Positions 8,211 through 17,739 of a stretch of DNA of 64,000 bases are shown here, piece by piece; position 1 is the first letter of the stretch, and the number at the start of each line of letters is the position of its first letter. Below the pieces are notes generated by a model. The model ran no database searches and was not told the origin of the DNA. It was given only the letters and a program-made list of their open reading frames with translations. Origin of the DNA: Mycolicibacterium flavescens. GTDB taxonomy: Bacteria; Actinomycetota; Actinomycetes; Mycobacteriales; Mycobacteriaceae. The stretch lies in the NCBI RefSeq assembly GCF_001722335.1, contig NZ_MIHA01000013.1:115117-179116 (forward strand), in the 5' to 3' direction. Both the position numbers and the translations under genes were made by a program.

Positions 8211-9795
8211 TCGCCGACATCGGCTCACGGCGCTCGCCGCCGTAGTCCTGCTCGCCTGCTCGGCGTTCAGCGCCGCGTGCACGCCGCAGCACCGGGCGGT
8301 CATCGCCGGCCCGGTCGCGGCGCTGCTCGCGGACTCCACCGACCTCGGCCCTTCCGCATCCGGGGACGTGCAGCTGACAGTCACCCTCGCCGACGCCTCA
8401 GGTGCCCAGACCCTGACGACGTGGGCCGCCGCCCGCGGACTCTGGGTGCGGTGGCGGGCCGGCAACGAATGGGCGGTTGTCGAAGGCGCGGCCGCCGACG
8501 TGGCCCGCGTCTTCGACGTCCCGGTGCACGACTACCGCGCACCGCAGGGCCGTGTCTTCTACGCCTCACCCGAACAACCCGACACCCCAACGGAATTGCG
8601 CGGTACGGTCACGGCCGTCGGCCGGATCATGAGCTTCACCCCGTACCGGACGAAGTCGCCCGGGTTCTTTCCGCTCGACGTTCCCAAGGGCGGTCTGACC
8701 CCGCAGGGACTCGTCGACGCCTACAACGCGACACCACTGATCGACGCCGGGTTCACCGGCCAGGGCGCGACGATCGTCTTCTTCGCGTTCGACAGCGCCG
8801 ATCAGGCCGACCTCGACATGTTCGCCGACACGTCGGGGCTGCCACGATTCACCCCCGAGATCGTCGGCGGCCAACCCGCCGAGCAGCACGGTGAGACGGC
8901 GATGGATCTCCAAGTGGCACATGCCATTGCGCCCGACGCACGGCTGGTGGTCGTCAACGCCCGCCCGACGGTCGAAGGCGACGGCCCCTACGAGAAGTTG
9001 GGCGCGCTGTTCGAGTCGGTAAACCGCGACTACCCCGGCGCGGTGTGGAGCCTGTCGATCGGATGGGGGTGCGAGGCGTTCGTCACCGCCGCCGACCTCG
9101 CTCCGGTGGAGGCCGCGCTGGCCGCCGCGCAGCGACGCGGCACCTCGGTGTTCGACGCCAGCGGGGACACCGCGGGACTGGAATGCAAAGGCGGCGAACA
9201 GTGGTCGGCACCGCCGGGACCCGACGACGTCGGCCTGGACGCGGTGGCGTCGCTGCCGGCGATCACGTCGGTCGGCGGCACCACATTGTCGACCGGTAAG
9301 AACGGGCAGTGGCTGGCCGAGCACGCCTGGGTGGATTCTCCTCTGTCGCAGGGGACCAGCGGCGGGGTATCCAAACTGTACGAACGGCCGCCGTGGCAGA
9401 AGCGGCTGACCGTGGCTCGGGACACGCAGGGCCGACGGTTGGCGCCGGACGTGTCCGCGGTGGCCGATCCGTTCACCGGCGTGCGGTTCATCTTCGGCCA
9501 GCGCGAGATGATGGGCGGCGGCACCTCGCAGTCGGCGCCGATCTGGGCCGGGCTGACCGTGCTGATGAACCAGTACCTGATGGCCAACGGCGGCCACCAA
9601 CTCGGCAACATCAACCCGCTGCTCTACCGGGTGGCGGCCGGTTCGCGGCTGCCCGGGTTCCGCGACGTGCGCCGCGGCGGCAACGCCGTCGACATGGCGG
9701 AGGCCGGCTATGACCTCGCCACCGGTCTGGGCACGCCGAACACCTACAACCTGGCGCAGAACTTCCTCGACCTGCAGCGGGCGGGGGTGCGGTGA
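8170..9795 (+). CDS. S53 (sedolisin/kumamolisin) family serine protease, exported
   Basis: About 541 residues. A hydrophobic N-terminus ending LLACSAFSAAC suggests a signal peptide, possibly lipidated. A pro-kumamolisin activation domain (about residues 60-160) follows, then a sedolisin catalytic domain. Visible catalytic residues are Glu242 and Asp246 (GETAMDLQVAHAIAP), Asp333 (DASGD) and Ser453 in GGGTSQSAP. A C-terminal ATGLGTPN fits the calcium site. Such enzymes are usually acid-active endopeptidases. The start is uncertain; TTG 8170 is the nearest usable codon before the signal peptide and would overlap the upstream gene. Its TGA overlaps the next GTG, so it is coupled to the membrane protein. 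Confidence 0.85.
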   Translation: MPRLHRRPRPAISSRRHRLTALAAVVLLACSAFSAACTPQHRAVIAGPVAALLADSTDLGPSASGDVQLTVTLADASGAQTLTTWAAARGLWVRWRAGNEWAVVEGAAADVARVFDVPVHDYRAPQGRVFYASPEQPDTPTELRGTVTAVGRIMSFTPYRTKSPGFFPLDVPKGGLTPQGLVDAYNATPLIDAGFTGQGATIVFFAFDSADQADLDMFADTSGLPRFTPEIVGGQPAEQHGETAMDLQVAHAIAPDARLVVVNARPTVEGDGPYEKLGALFESVNRDYPGAVWSLSIGWGCEAFVTAADLAPVEAALAAAQRRGTSVFDASGDTAGLECKGGEQWSAPPGPDDVGLDAVASLPAITSVGGTTLSTGKNGQWLAEHAWVDSPLSQGTSGGVSKLYERPPWQKRLTVARDTQGRRLAPDVSAVADPFTGVRFIFGQREMMGGGTSQSAPIWAGLTVLMNQYLMANGGHQLGNINPLLYRVAAGSRLPGFRDVRRGGNAVDMAEAGYDLATGLGTPNTYNLAQNFLDLQRAGVR

Positions 9796-11267
9796 GCCTG
9801 GCCGCCCCCGATCGGTCGATCCCGTTGCCCGGCAATCTCTTCCCGCACGTCCGCTCCCGCGCACCGTTCCTGGTGGCGCTGGGTCTGCTCGCGGCGATGC
9901 TGTGCGCAGGCGGCCTGCTGCGGTGGCAGGCGGCGATGATCTCGGTCGCCGCGCTCGGGTTCGCGCTGGTGTTCGCGCTGTCCCTGTGGACCTTCGCGTC
10001 GGAGCGGCGGGTGCTGGCCTGGTGCGCCGCGCTGGCCGTCGCGCTCGGTGCCGGGTGGGCACTCGTCACCGGCACGCTGGTCGCGCTGTCACACGACGTC
10101 GCGCTCAACGCGCCCGGCACGGACGACGAGCGGTTGCTCACCGGCATCGGGGTCCCGGCCGGCAGCGCGCTGCTGATGGTGGTGCCTGCGGTGGTGTTCG
10201 GTCGCCGGATGCGGGAGCCGTTGCGCGGCTATGTGATCGGGGCGTGGGGTGCGGTCGTGTTCACCGCCGCCGCCACGCTGGCCCGGCTGGCGCCGCAGTT
10301 CGCGACCGGCGTCACCACCGAGGAGCGGCCGGTCGCCGTGCTGCTGGTGCAGGCCGGCATCCAGGGCCTCGCGCTGCCGGTGACCGCGGCGGCGCTCGGC
10401 GGGATGGTGGGGATCACGGTCGTTCTGGGTCGCAGGGCGGCGGTCATCGCGAGTGTGCTTGTCGCGCTGGCGATCTACACGATCATGGGCGTGACGGAGT
10501 TCCTGCCGATGCTGCACGGTCTGCACCTGGCGGTGCACGTCGTGCTCGCGGCGATCGCGCTGTGGGCGCTCGGCGTCGCACAGCGCGCCGTGGTCTCCGA
10601 TCCGGCCGCGGCGACCGTGCGTCCCGTGCGGGTGCTGGCGACGTTCACCGTCGGTGCCGCGGTCGTCGCGGCGGCCGGGTCTGCGGTGGCGCTGCTGATC
10701 ACCCCCGACCTCGGCCGGATCGAGTGCCCGCCGGACTGCGGTCGCCCGCCGATCGGCGAGCCGATCGAGTCGAACCCGCGCTTCTACGCCGAGGACGGGG
10801 CGTTCTCGGTGCAGTACCCGGGTGCGGGCAGCGCCTACGAGGCCACCATGCACCCCGACGGCGTCGAGTTGGATTTCGTCGGCGGCGACACCGGCACGCT
10901 GGAACTGTTCGGGCTGCCCGCCGAGAACCGCACCGCCGAGCAGGTCGCCGAGGACCTGATCGACCAGTACTATCCCGAGGCCACAACCGAATACGAGATC
11001 CCCAACGCGATGGTGGGGTACGAACCGGGCTATGGCGTCGTCGCCGACGACTACCCGCAGGACGCCAACGGAACCTTCACCCGGCTGCGGCTGATCGTGG
11101 TGGTCGCGGTGCGCAACGACTACGCGTTGGTGGCCGCGGCGATCGGGCCGTACCGGGAATTCACCCAGGACTTCGGCACCGGGCACCCGTCGGGGGCCAA
11201 CCTTCAGCTCGCCATGGATATGGGCAAGTACGTCAACAGTTTCCGCTGGGGCGGCACCGGCGACTGA
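9792..11267 (+). CDS. polytopic membrane protein with C-terminal exported domain
   Basis: A 491-residue protein. Residues about 25-310 contain eight or so hydrophobic segments. After the last one comes a Cys-containing linker (CPPDCG) and a soluble domain of about 160 residues with no recognised motif, presumably outside the membrane. It overlaps the S53 protease gene by four bases (GTGA), so the two are made together; it might anchor, receive or be processed by the protease, which is inference. I recognise no named family. Confidence 0.8.
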   Translation: MSLAAPDRSIPLPGNLFPHVRSRAPFLVALGLLAAMLCAGGLLRWQAAMISVAALGFALVFALSLWTFASERRVLAWCAALAVALGAGWALVTGTLVALSHDVALNAPGTDDERLLTGIGVPAGSALLMVVPAVVFGRRMREPLRGYVIGAWGAVVFTAAATLARLAPQFATGVTTEERPVAVLLVQAGIQGLALPVTAAALGGMVGITVVLGRRAAVIASVLVALAIYTIMGVTEFLPMLHGLHLAVHVVLAAIALWALGVAQRAVVSDPAAATVRPVRVLATFTVGAAVVAAAGSAVALLITPDLGRIECPPDCGRPPIGEPIESNPRFYAEDGAFSVQYPGAGSAYEATMHPDGVELDFVGGDTGTLELFGLPAENRTAEQVAEDLIDQYYPEATTEYEIPNAMVGYEPGYGVVADDYPQDANGTFTRLRLIVVVAVRNDYALVAAAIGPYREFTQDFGTGHPSGANLQLAMDMGKYVNSFRWGGTGD

Positions 11268-11270
11268 CGG

Positions 11271-12215
11271 TCACAGTCCCGCGAAGCACGGGTCCTGCTG
11301 ACCCTTCGGGATGTCGGCGTTGGTGGTCGAGAACCGGCTCTCCACACCGGAATCGGTGACTTTGACCGAATCGGCCTTGATGTTCATCGGGTAGTTCTTG
11401 GTCAGCTGGCTGGTGAACGCGTCCAACGCCGGCTGGACCGCTTCGCGCGGCAACGTGAAACCCAGCCCGGTCAGTTCGACAACCTGCAGGGAGATCCCGT
11501 CGTCGACGACCGCGGGTTTGGCCTTGATCGCGCCGAGCGGTCCCTGAAGTTCCACCGTGCCTTCGGACGGGTTGGTCTTCACACCGTTGACGAACGCGCC
11601 GATGAGCGGGATCGAGTCGGAGATCGTCTGCTGAATGCCCGCCGAGGACCACGTGATGTTGGCGACCAGCGAGCCGATCGAACCGCTGGCGTTGGCGGAG
11701 TCCTCCAGCCGCACATCGTCGATCTCGAGGTTGACCTTCATGCCCTTGGCGTTGCGGATCTGGTTTCCCGCGGTCTCGACGCGGATGTTGGTGTAGTGCC
11801 CGCTCATGTGCTGGAGCAGGAACGGCGGCATCACCCCGAACGAGGCGCTGGCCTCGTCCTCGACCACACACGAGACGGATTGGGCGACGACGGTGTCGGC
11901 GCGGTTGCGCGCATACAGCTCGCCGCCCAGCAGACCGGCCAGCGCCAGCGCCACCACGATCACGAACACCAGCACGATCGACAGCGGGTCGCGCAGCAGG
12001 TTGCCCAGCCGGGATCCGGAGGGCTCCGCTGAACCCTGCGGGGGAGGCCCCTGGTGCGGTGGTGGCCCCTGCTGCGGTGGTGGTCCCTGGGGAGGGGGAG
12101 GTCCCTGCGGTGGTGGTCCCTGCGGGGGCGGACCCTGCTGCGGTGGCGGACCGGGTGGGAACTGGCCCTCCGGCGGAGGTGGTGGCTGGTTCGGGCGGGC
12201 CCAGGGGTCGGTCAC
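11271..12215 (-). CDS. Pro-rich DUF2993 membrane-anchored protein (Rv0479c-like)
   Basis: A 314-residue protein with a proline/glutamine-rich cytoplasmic N-terminus (repeated PPPQGP units, residues about 10-62), one membrane helix (IVLVFVIVVALALAGLLGG) and an extracytoplasmic DUF2993 domain. DUF2993 relatives such as LmeA bind lipids in the mycobacterial envelope, so a lipid-related envelope role is plausible. The GTG start overlaps the TGA of the upstream nitrilase gene by four bases. It is convergent with the membrane protein at 9792. Confidence 0.87.
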   Translation of the reverse strand: MTDPWARPNQPPPPPEGQFPPGPPPQQGPPPQGPPPQGPPPPQGPPPQQGPPPHQGPPPQGSAEPSGSRLGNLLRDPLSIVLVFVIVVALALAGLLGGELYARNRADTVVAQSVSCVVEDEASASFGVMPPFLLQHMSGHYTNIRVETAGNQIRNAKGMKVNLEIDDVRLEDSANASGSIGSLVANITWSSAGIQQTISDSIPLIGAFVNGVKTNPSEGTVELQGPLGAIKAKPAVVDDGISLQVVELTGLGFTLPREAVQPALDAFTSQLTKNYPMNIKADSVKVTDSGVESRFSTTNADIPKGQQDPCFAGL

Positions 12216-13039
12216 GCCCGCGATTCTGCCTTACCCCGACGGGTGAACGCCGCGCGGTTGTTCATCACCGCGACGGTCTCGCGGGCCTTGCGCCCGGCCT
12301 CCAGGTCCAGATCGGCCACCAGCAGCTGCGGGTCGGCGCCCGCCGCGTCGACTACCTCGCCCAGCGGTGAGGCGACCAGGCTGCCGCCCACTCCCGTCGG
12401 CCCCAGGGCCGCGATGTCGGGTTCGGGGTGACCCTGGTCGACCGCCGCGACGTAGCCGGTGGTGTCGATCGCGCGGGCCCTGGCCAGCAGCGTCCACTGG
12501 TCGAGCTTGCCCGGACCGCTGCCCCACGAGGCGTGCACGGTGATCAGCTGGGCCCCGCGTTCGGCCAGCTCGACGTACAGCTCGGGGAAGCGCACGTCGT
12601 AGCACAGCGTCAGGCCGACCCGGACCCCGTCAACGTCGATGACCACCGGCTCCAGGCCCGGCGCGACAGTTTTGGACTCCTTGAACCCGAACGCGTCGTA
12701 GAGGTGGATCTTCTCGTAGTGCGCGTCGATATAGCCGTCGGTGCTCGGACCGGTCGCGATCAGCGTGTTGAGGACCCGGCCGTCGTCCGACGGCACGAAC
12801 ATGCCCGCGACGACGACCACGCCCGCGCGTTCGGCGATGGCCCGCACCTCGGTGGCCCACGGCCCGTCGAGCGGTTCGGCGACCGGTGCGAGCGGAACCC
12901 CGAACCGGCACATCGTGGCCTCCGGGAACAGCACCATCCGCGCGCCGGCGTCGGCGGCGCGGCGGGTGTAGTCCTCGACCAGCGCCAGGTTGGCGGTCGG
13001 CTCGTCGCTGCTGAGGATCTGCGCCAGGGCAATCCGCAT
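12212..13039 (-). CDS. carbon-nitrogen hydrolase (nitrilase superfamily)
   Basis: A 275-residue cytoplasmic amidohydrolase. The Glu-Lys-Cys triad is visible: Glu in VLFPEAT (about residue 41), Lys in HYEKIHL (about 110) and Cys in LTLCYDVRFPE (about 145). The family hydrolyses C-N bonds; the nearest enzymes by motif are the omega-amidase/Nit group (for example deaminated-glutathione amidase), but the substrate is unproven. It corresponds to Rv0480c and is translationally coupled to the DUF2993 gene. Confidence 0.92.
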   Translation of the reverse strand: MRIALAQILSSDEPTANLALVEDYTRRAADAGARMVLFPEATMCRFGVPLAPVAEPLDGPWATEVRAIAERAGVVVVAGMFVPSDDGRVLNTLIATGPSTDGYIDAHYEKIHLYDAFGFKESKTVAPGLEPVVIDVDGVRVGLTLCYDVRFPELYVELAERGAQLITVHASWGSGPGKLDQWTLLARARAIDTTGYVAAVDQGHPEPDIAALGPTGVGGSLVASPLGEVVDAAGADPQLLVADLDLEAGRKARETVAVMNNRAAFTRRGKAESRA

Positions 13040-13066
13040 GCGGCCAGCTTATCGACGAACGCGAAC

Positions 13067-13849
13067 TCAGACCGGAGCCACAGCCGACCACGGCACGGTG
13101 AGCACACCGTCGCGCATCCGACGGCGCGCAGGGGTCACCGGATAACCGTTGTCGCGCAACAGCTCCAGCATCGCGCGCCAACGCACCCGCGGACCGAAGA
13201 CGCCGTGACCGGCGACGCTGGCCCAGGCGCGGTCGGCCGCCGCCAGCAGGGCGTGCACGGGTTGCCCGTCGACGTTGTGGTGGATCAGCACCTTGGGTAG
13301 GCGCTCGGCCAGGTCGGAGGGTCGCTCGATGGCGAACGGGTCGCAGGCCAGGGTCAGGCTGATCGGTCCGGCGGCGTCGAGCAGCAGCCAGCAGCAGCGC
13401 CGACCGACCTCGTCGCAGGTGCCGTCGACGATCAGCCCGCCGGGGGACAACTGGCGTTGCATCACCGACCAGGCGCCGGCGACGTCCTCGACGGGGTACT
13501 GGCGCAACACGTTGAACGCGCGCACCAGAACCGGGCGCATCCCGGCCAGTTCGAAGCCGCCGAGACCGAATTGCACATCGGAACGTGCGGCCGCGCGCGC
13601 GGACTGCACCCGCGCGGGGTCGATCTCGAGGCCGACGACGCGGACGTCGTTGCGCACCACCCGCAGGCGCGCGGCCAGTTCGAGTGTCGTGACCGGAAGT
13701 GCGCCGTAGCCCAGGTCGACGACGAGCGGGTCGGCGGCCGAGACCAGGGCGGCTCGCACGCGCGGCGCGTGCACCAGCCAGCGATCGCTGCGGCGCAGCC
13801 GGTTGTAGCCGGTGGTGCCCCGGGTCAGCTGACCGATGGGCCCGCTCAT
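13067..13849 (-). CDS. class I SAM-dependent methyltransferase-like protein
   Basis: A 260-residue protein with a Rossmann-type core: a motif I region VVDLGYGALPVTT, an acidic residue after beta-2 (VVGLEIDPAR) and a later LSPGGLIVDGT loop, as in SAM methyltransferases. The substrate is unknown. ATG 13849 opens a reading frame typical of the family. It is upstream of, and on the same strand as, the nitrilase gene, 27 bases away. Confidence 0.8.
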   Translation of the reverse strand: MSGPIGQLTRGTTGYNRLRRSDRWLVHAPRVRAALVSAADPLVVDLGYGALPVTTLELAARLRVVRNDVRVVGLEIDPARVQSARAAARSDVQFGLGGFELAGMRPVLVRAFNVLRQYPVEDVAGAWSVMQRQLSPGGLIVDGTCDEVGRRCCWLLLDAAGPISLTLACDPFAIERPSDLAERLPKVLIHHNVDGQPVHALLAAADRAWASVAGHGVFGPRVRWRAMLELLRDNGYPVTPARRRMRDGVLTVPWSAVAPV

Positions 13850-13998
13850 GGTTCGAGTTTAGGGCCGGTGAACCCGCCGCTGCGCCACGCGACCGCAGTG
13901 TGTCGGCTGGTGAAAGTAGATTGCACTCTCGTTTGGCAATGGTGTTGCCCGCAAATCGTTGTGCGACGGCGGGGTTCGTTTGGTCTAGTGGGGTGACT

Positions 13999-14217
13999 AT
14001 GAAGGTCTGCCCGGCCGCTCGGCACAGGGGTCGAGCGCGCAGTCGAACGGAGCGGATCGACCTGGCGCGCGCCGAGGTGAGCGCGGCGCGAGAGGACAGT
14101 CTGCTCAATCCTGTTGACCACGAATGGGATTCGTGGTTCATGACGGAGCTGGTGCGTTCGGTCTTCCACTACTACGCGTGCGCCCGGCGCGCGACGGGTG
14201 AGCTCGGCGCGAAATAG
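13999..14217 (+). CDS. possible small protein, unrecognised
   Basis: A 72-residue frame starting ATG 13999 (or GTG 13993) and stopping at 14217, between two divergently placed minus-strand genes. The start follows an A+T-richer stretch and TCTAGT four bases before the GTG resembles a -10. The C-terminal half (DHEWDSWFMTELVRSVFHYY) looks protein-like, while the N-terminal half is Arg-rich. I know no family. An overlapping minus-strand frame is less convincing. It could be a real small gene or chance in G+C-rich DNA. Confidence 0.4.
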   Translation: MKVCPAARHRGRARSRTERIDLARAEVSAAREDSLLNPVDHEWDSWFMTELVRSVFHYYACARRATGELGAK

Positions 14218-14218
14218 C

Positions 14219-14728
14219 TCAGCGCCGCGCGATCCAGTGCGCGGTGAACTCCTGCTCGGCGTCGAACAGGCCCTTGACGTGGTGCAGCATCAGGTCCTCG
14301 AGCGGGCCGCCGAGCAGCGGGATCGACACCTTGCACACGCTGGCCAGCAGCAACCGGCTGCCCCCGCCGTTCGCGGTCAGCGTGTAGGTGCCACCGAAGC
14401 GGCCCGGCCCGCGCGGGATCGACGCGGCGTAGGTGCCCGCGGCGCGGCGGTCGGCGGGCTCGTAGGGGTCGAAGTGCTGAGTACGCGTGATCACCATGTC
14501 GGCGGGAATGACCTTGCGCGCGATCGCCGGTAGCTCGCTGCGGGGAATCACCTGGACGAACTCGATGTCGGTGCCGTGGTCGTCGGCGTGGAACCGGGTG
14601 ACCTCGGAACGGCTGTAGCGCCGGTACATCCCCATCAGCGCGTCCCAGTACTGCTCGCTGGTGAAGTCCTCGTAGATCCGCTCCGGCGGCGCCTCGAACT
14701 CGAGGGTGTAGTCCAATCGCCGTGACAC
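14219..14728 (-). CDS. DUF2505 protein, copy 1
   Basis: A 169-residue DUF2505 protein with the START/polyketide-cyclase-like layout: an N-terminal strand with FEAPPERIYEDFTSEQYWDALM, a curved beta sheet, and a long C-terminal helix ending FTAHWIARR. The fold often binds a hydrophobic ligand; none is known here. It lies 20 bases after a second DUF2505 gene, so the pair probably arose by duplication and is co-transcribed. Confidence 0.85.
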   Translation of the reverse strand: MSRRLDYTLEFEAPPERIYEDFTSEQYWDALMGMYRRYSRSEVTRFHADDHGTDIEFVQVIPRSELPAIARKVIPADMVITRTQHFDPYEPADRRAAGTYAASIPRGPGRFGGTYTLTANGGGSRLLLASVCKVSIPLLGGPLEDLMLHHVKGLFDAEQEFTAHWIARR

Positions 14729-14748
14729 GGTGCCAGTTTACTTGTGGA

Positions 14749-15255
14749 TCAACCGTTCTCGGCGATCCACTCCGTGGTGAAGCGTTGTTCGGCGATCAGC
14801 AGATCGACCAGCTGACCGCCGATGAAGTTCTCGATCTTGCCGCCGACCAGCGGAACCCGCACCTCCACCTCGACCGTCAGCTCCAGGCGCGCCCCGTCGG
14901 CGGTGGGCGCCAGCCGCCCGTTCCCGGTCAGGCTGGCCGGGGCGCCCGGGATCGACCCCTTCACCAGCGCGGTGGCCTGCCCGTCGCGCACCGGGGTCCA
15001 GGCCTCCTCGCGCAGGAAGTCCAGGTCGCCACGGTGGAACTGGGTCACCACGGCGGGCAACCGGTCGGCGCGCAACGTCTGGCGGGTCACCACGTCGACG
15101 CCGCCGTCGCCGTCGACGGCCATCGAGTCCAGCGAGTAGTCGTCGGCGCCGGAGTCGGTGAGCCGCGCCAACCAGTAGCGTTCGTCGCGGAATGCCCGGT
15201 GCACCTGTTCGACGGTTCCCCCGTACTCGGCGGCCATGTCGAATGAGCGCGGCAT
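14749..15255 (-). CDS. DUF2505 protein, copy 2 (Rv0481c-like)
   Basis: A 168-residue DUF2505 protein. The N-terminus MPRSFDM and the C-terminal EQRFTTEWI correspond to Rv0481c, whose place next to murB is conserved. ATG 15255 is chosen because an upstream extension is the antisense of murB and has no homology. Function is unknown; a hydrophobic-ligand-binding START-like fold is expected. It is divergent from murB with only 25 bases between starts. Confidence 0.88.
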   Translation of the reverse strand: MPRSFDMAAEYGGTVEQVHRAFRDERYWLARLTDSGADDYSLDSMAVDGDGGVDVVTRQTLRADRLPAVVTQFHRGDLDFLREEAWTPVRDGQATALVKGSIPGAPASLTGNGRLAPTADGARLELTVEVEVRVPLVGGKIENFIGGQLVDLLIAEQRFTTEWIAENG

Positions 15256-15280
15256 AGCTGGCACGCTACCGTTACCCGCC

Positions 15281-16348
15281 GTGGTCACTTCGCAGCTAGG
15301 GGGTGCCTCCGTCGAGGAGGCGGTGCCGCTGGCGCCGTTGACCACGCTGCGTATCGGGCCGGTCGCGCGCCGGCTGATCACCTGCGACACCACCCGCAAA
15401 CTGGTCGACGTGCTGCGCGCGCTCGGCCCCGACGACCGTTCGCTGGTGCTGGCCGGCGGTTCAAACGTCGTGCTGTCCGACGAGCTGAACGACCTGACCG
15501 TCGTGCACGTCGCCAACACCGAGATCACCGTCGACGGCGCCGTGGTGCGCGCCGAGGCCGGCGCGGTGTGGGACGACGTCGTGGTCACCTCGCTCGCGCA
15601 CGGGCTCGGCGGGCTGGAGTGCCTGTCCGGCATCCCCGGATCCGCCGGCGCGACGCCGGTGCAGAACGTCGGCGCGTACGGCGCCGAGGTCGCCGACACG
15701 ATCGCGCGGGTGCGCCTGCTGGACCGCCGCACCGGCGAAGACCGCTGGGTGGACCCGCGCGAGCTGCAGTTCGGCTACCGCACCAGTGTCCTCAAGCACT
15801 CCTCGGACGCCGTCGTGCTGGAGGTCGAGTTCGCGCTCGACCCCGACGGCCGCAGCGCGCCGCTGCGCTACCGCGAACTGGCCGCCGCGCTGGACGCCGA
15901 GCCGGGGTCGCGTGCCGACCCGCTGGCCGTGCGCGCCGCGGTTCTCGAACTGCGGACGGGCAAGGGCATGGTCGTCGACCCCGACCCGGCCCACCCGGAC
16001 CACGACACCTGGAGCGTCGGGTCGTTCTTCACCAACCCCGTCGTCGCACCCGAGACCTTCGAGCGGCTGCAGGGCTCGGTGGACCGCCCGGTACCGAACT
16101 ATCCGGCCCCCGACGGCGTCAAACTGGCCGCGGGCTGGCTGGTCGAGAACGCCGGCTTCGGCAAGGGCTACCCCGGCGATGGGGTCGCCGCGAGGCTGTC
16201 CACCAAGCACGCGCTGGCGCTGACCAACCGCGGCACCGCCACCACCGCCGACGTGATCGCGCTGGCCAGGACCGTACGCGACGGTGTCCGAACAAGATTC
16301 GGGATCGAACTCACACCCGAGCCCGCCCTGATCGGGTGTTCGCTGTAG
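15281..16348 (+). CDS. murB: UDP-N-acetylenolpyruvoylglucosamine reductase
   Basis: A 355-residue FAD enzyme that reduces UDP-GlcNAc-enolpyruvate to UDP-MurNAc in the cytoplasmic phase of peptidoglycan synthesis. FAD-binding motifs LAGGSNVVL and [17 protein letters not shown] are clear; the catalytic Ser lies in SVGSFFTNP and a C-terminal Glu in EPALIG. GTG 15281 matches the family start; an earlier in-frame codon at 15236 lies inside the divergent gene. It is followed after 15 bases by an L,D-transpeptidase, so cell-wall genes cluster here. Confidence 0.96.
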   Translation: MVTSQLGGASVEEAVPLAPLTTLRIGPVARRLITCDTTRKLVDVLRALGPDDRSLVLAGGSNVVLSDELNDLTVVHVANTEITVDGAVVRAEAGAVWDDVVVTSLAHGLGGLECLSGIPGSAGATPVQNVGAYGAEVADTIARVRLLDRRTGEDRWVDPRELQFGYRTSVLKHSSDAVVLEVEFALDPDGRSAPLRYRELAAALDAEPGSRADPLAVRAAVLELRTGKGMVVDPDPAHPDHDTWSVGSFFTNPVVAPETFERLQGSVDRPVPNYPAPDGVKLAAGWLVENAGFGKGYPGDGVAARLSTKHALALTNRGTATTADVIALARTVRDGVRTRFGIELTPEPALIGCSL

Positions 16349-16363
16349 GTACGCTGGATCCAC

Positions 16364-17650
16364 GTGAGCACTGCGGACCCCTTGCCGTCGTTCAATCGGC
16401 GGCGCGCCCTGACCGCGCTGGCGGTCGGGGTCGTCGCGCCCGGGGCGTTGGCCGCGTGCATGACCAAGTCGGAATCGCCCGCCGCGCAGGAGGAAGAGGC
16501 GCAGGCCGCCCCCGAGGTGACGTTCACCCCCGCTGCCGCGGCGGCTGACGTCCCGCCGACCGCGCCGGTGCGCGTCGAGGTCGCCGACGGCTGGTTCCAG
16601 AAGGTCGCGTTGACCAACCCCGACGGCAAGGTCGTCGCCGGTTCGCTCAACCGCGACCGCAACGAGTTCACGGTGAGCGAACCGCTCGGCTACGGCGTCA
16701 CCTACACCTGGAGCGGGTCGGTCGTCGGTAAGGACGGCAAGGCCGCACCCGTCGAGGGCTCGTTCAGCACGATCAACCCGAGCAAGCAGGTCAGCGGCAG
16801 GTTCCAGCTGGCCGACGGTCAGGTCGTCGGGGTCGCCGCGCCGATCATCATCCAGTTCGACTCCTCGATCAGCGACAAGGCGTCGGTGGAGAAGGCGTTG
16901 ACGGTCACCACCGATCCGCCGGTGGAAGGCAGCTGGGCGTGGCTGCCCGACGAGGTCGGCGGCTCGCGCGTGCACTACCGGACCCGCGACTACTACCCGG
17001 CCGGCACCAAGGTGCACGTCGACGCGAAGTTCTACGGGGTGCCGTTCGGCGACGGCGCCTACGGCGCGCAGGACGCGACGCTGACCTTCGAGATCGGTCG
17101 GCGGCAGGTCGTCAGGGCCGACGCGCCGTCGCACCGCATCCAGGTGCTCGACGGCGCGGGCGCGGTGATCATGGACTTCCCGTGCAGCTACGGCGAGGGC
17201 GACCTGGACCGCAACGTCACCCGCAGCGGCATCCACGTCGTCACCGAGAAGTACGAGGACTTCTACATGACCAACCCGGCGGCCGGCTACGCCAACGTGC
17301 GTGAGCGGTTCGCGGTGCGGATCTCCAACAACGGCGAGTTCATCCACGCCAACCCGGCCAGCCTGGGTTCGCAGGGCAGCGCCAACGTCACCAACGGCTG
17401 TATCAACCTGTCGGAGTCCGACGCGCAGCAGTACTTCAACAGCGCCATCTACGGCGATCCCGTCGAGGTCACCGGCACCCGCATCCAGTTGTCCTACGCC
17501 GACGGCGACATCTGGGACTGGGCGGTGCCGTGGGAGGAGTGGAAGGCGATGTCGGCGCTGTCGGACGCCAACGCCCCGGACATGCCGAGCACCGCGCCGG
17601 CGACGCCGTCGGGCGCACCGGAACCGGCCGGCGACCGCCCCGGCCGCTAG
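16364..17650 (+). CDS. lprQ: L,D-transpeptidase lipoprotein (LprQ / LdtMt5-like)
   Basis: A 428-residue exported enzyme that makes 3-3 cross-links in peptidoglycan. The signal peptide ends in the lipobox LAAC (about residue 32). Immunoglobulin-like domains precede the YkuD catalytic domain, whose signature [14 protein letters not shown] followed by NGCINLS carries the catalytic His and Cys. The Pro/Ala-rich tail is disordered. GTG 16364 lies eight bases after TACGCT, a near-leaderless arrangement. It corresponds to Rv0483. Confidence 0.94.
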   Translation: MSTADPLPSFNRRRALTALAVGVVAPGALAACMTKSESPAAQEEEAQAAPEVTFTPAAAAADVPPTAPVRVEVADGWFQKVALTNPDGKVVAGSLNRDRNEFTVSEPLGYGVTYTWSGSVVGKDGKAAPVEGSFSTINPSKQVSGRFQLADGQVVGVAAPIIIQFDSSISDKASVEKALTVTTDPPVEGSWAWLPDEVGGSRVHYRTRDYYPAGTKVHVDAKFYGVPFGDGAYGAQDATLTFEIGRRQVVRADAPSHRIQVLDGAGAVIMDFPCSYGEGDLDRNVTRSGIHVVTEKYEDFYMTNPAAGYANVRERFAVRISNNGEFIHANPASLGSQGSANVTNGCINLSESDAQQYFNSAIYGDPVEVTGTRIQLSYADGDIWDWAVPWEEWKAMSALSDANAPDMPSTAPATPSGAPEPAGDRPGR

Positions 17651-17660
17651 CAGTCCGCGC

Positions 17661-17717
17661 CGAGCGGCCAGTTATCCGACGCTTCGCAGGCGCGACCGCG
17701 CGTTAAGTGGCCACTCG
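17661..17717. repeat. dispersed inverted repeat, copy A
   Basis: The arms CGAGCGGCCAGTTA (17661-17674) and TAAGTGGCCACTCG (17704-17717) flank a 29-base spacer. The same element with the same spacer length is at 33596-33654. Both copies sit in a short gap between convergent genes, here lprQ and the SDR gene. It could be a bidirectional terminator or a REP-like element. No T-run is present. Confidence 0.8.
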
Positions 17718-17739
17718 CGGACCCAACGCCCCGGCGAAC

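Noticed and set aside
15461-17347. 628-codon minus-strand frame opposite murB and lprQ
   Set aside because: Antisense of two confidently identified genes; composition is typical of shadow frames.
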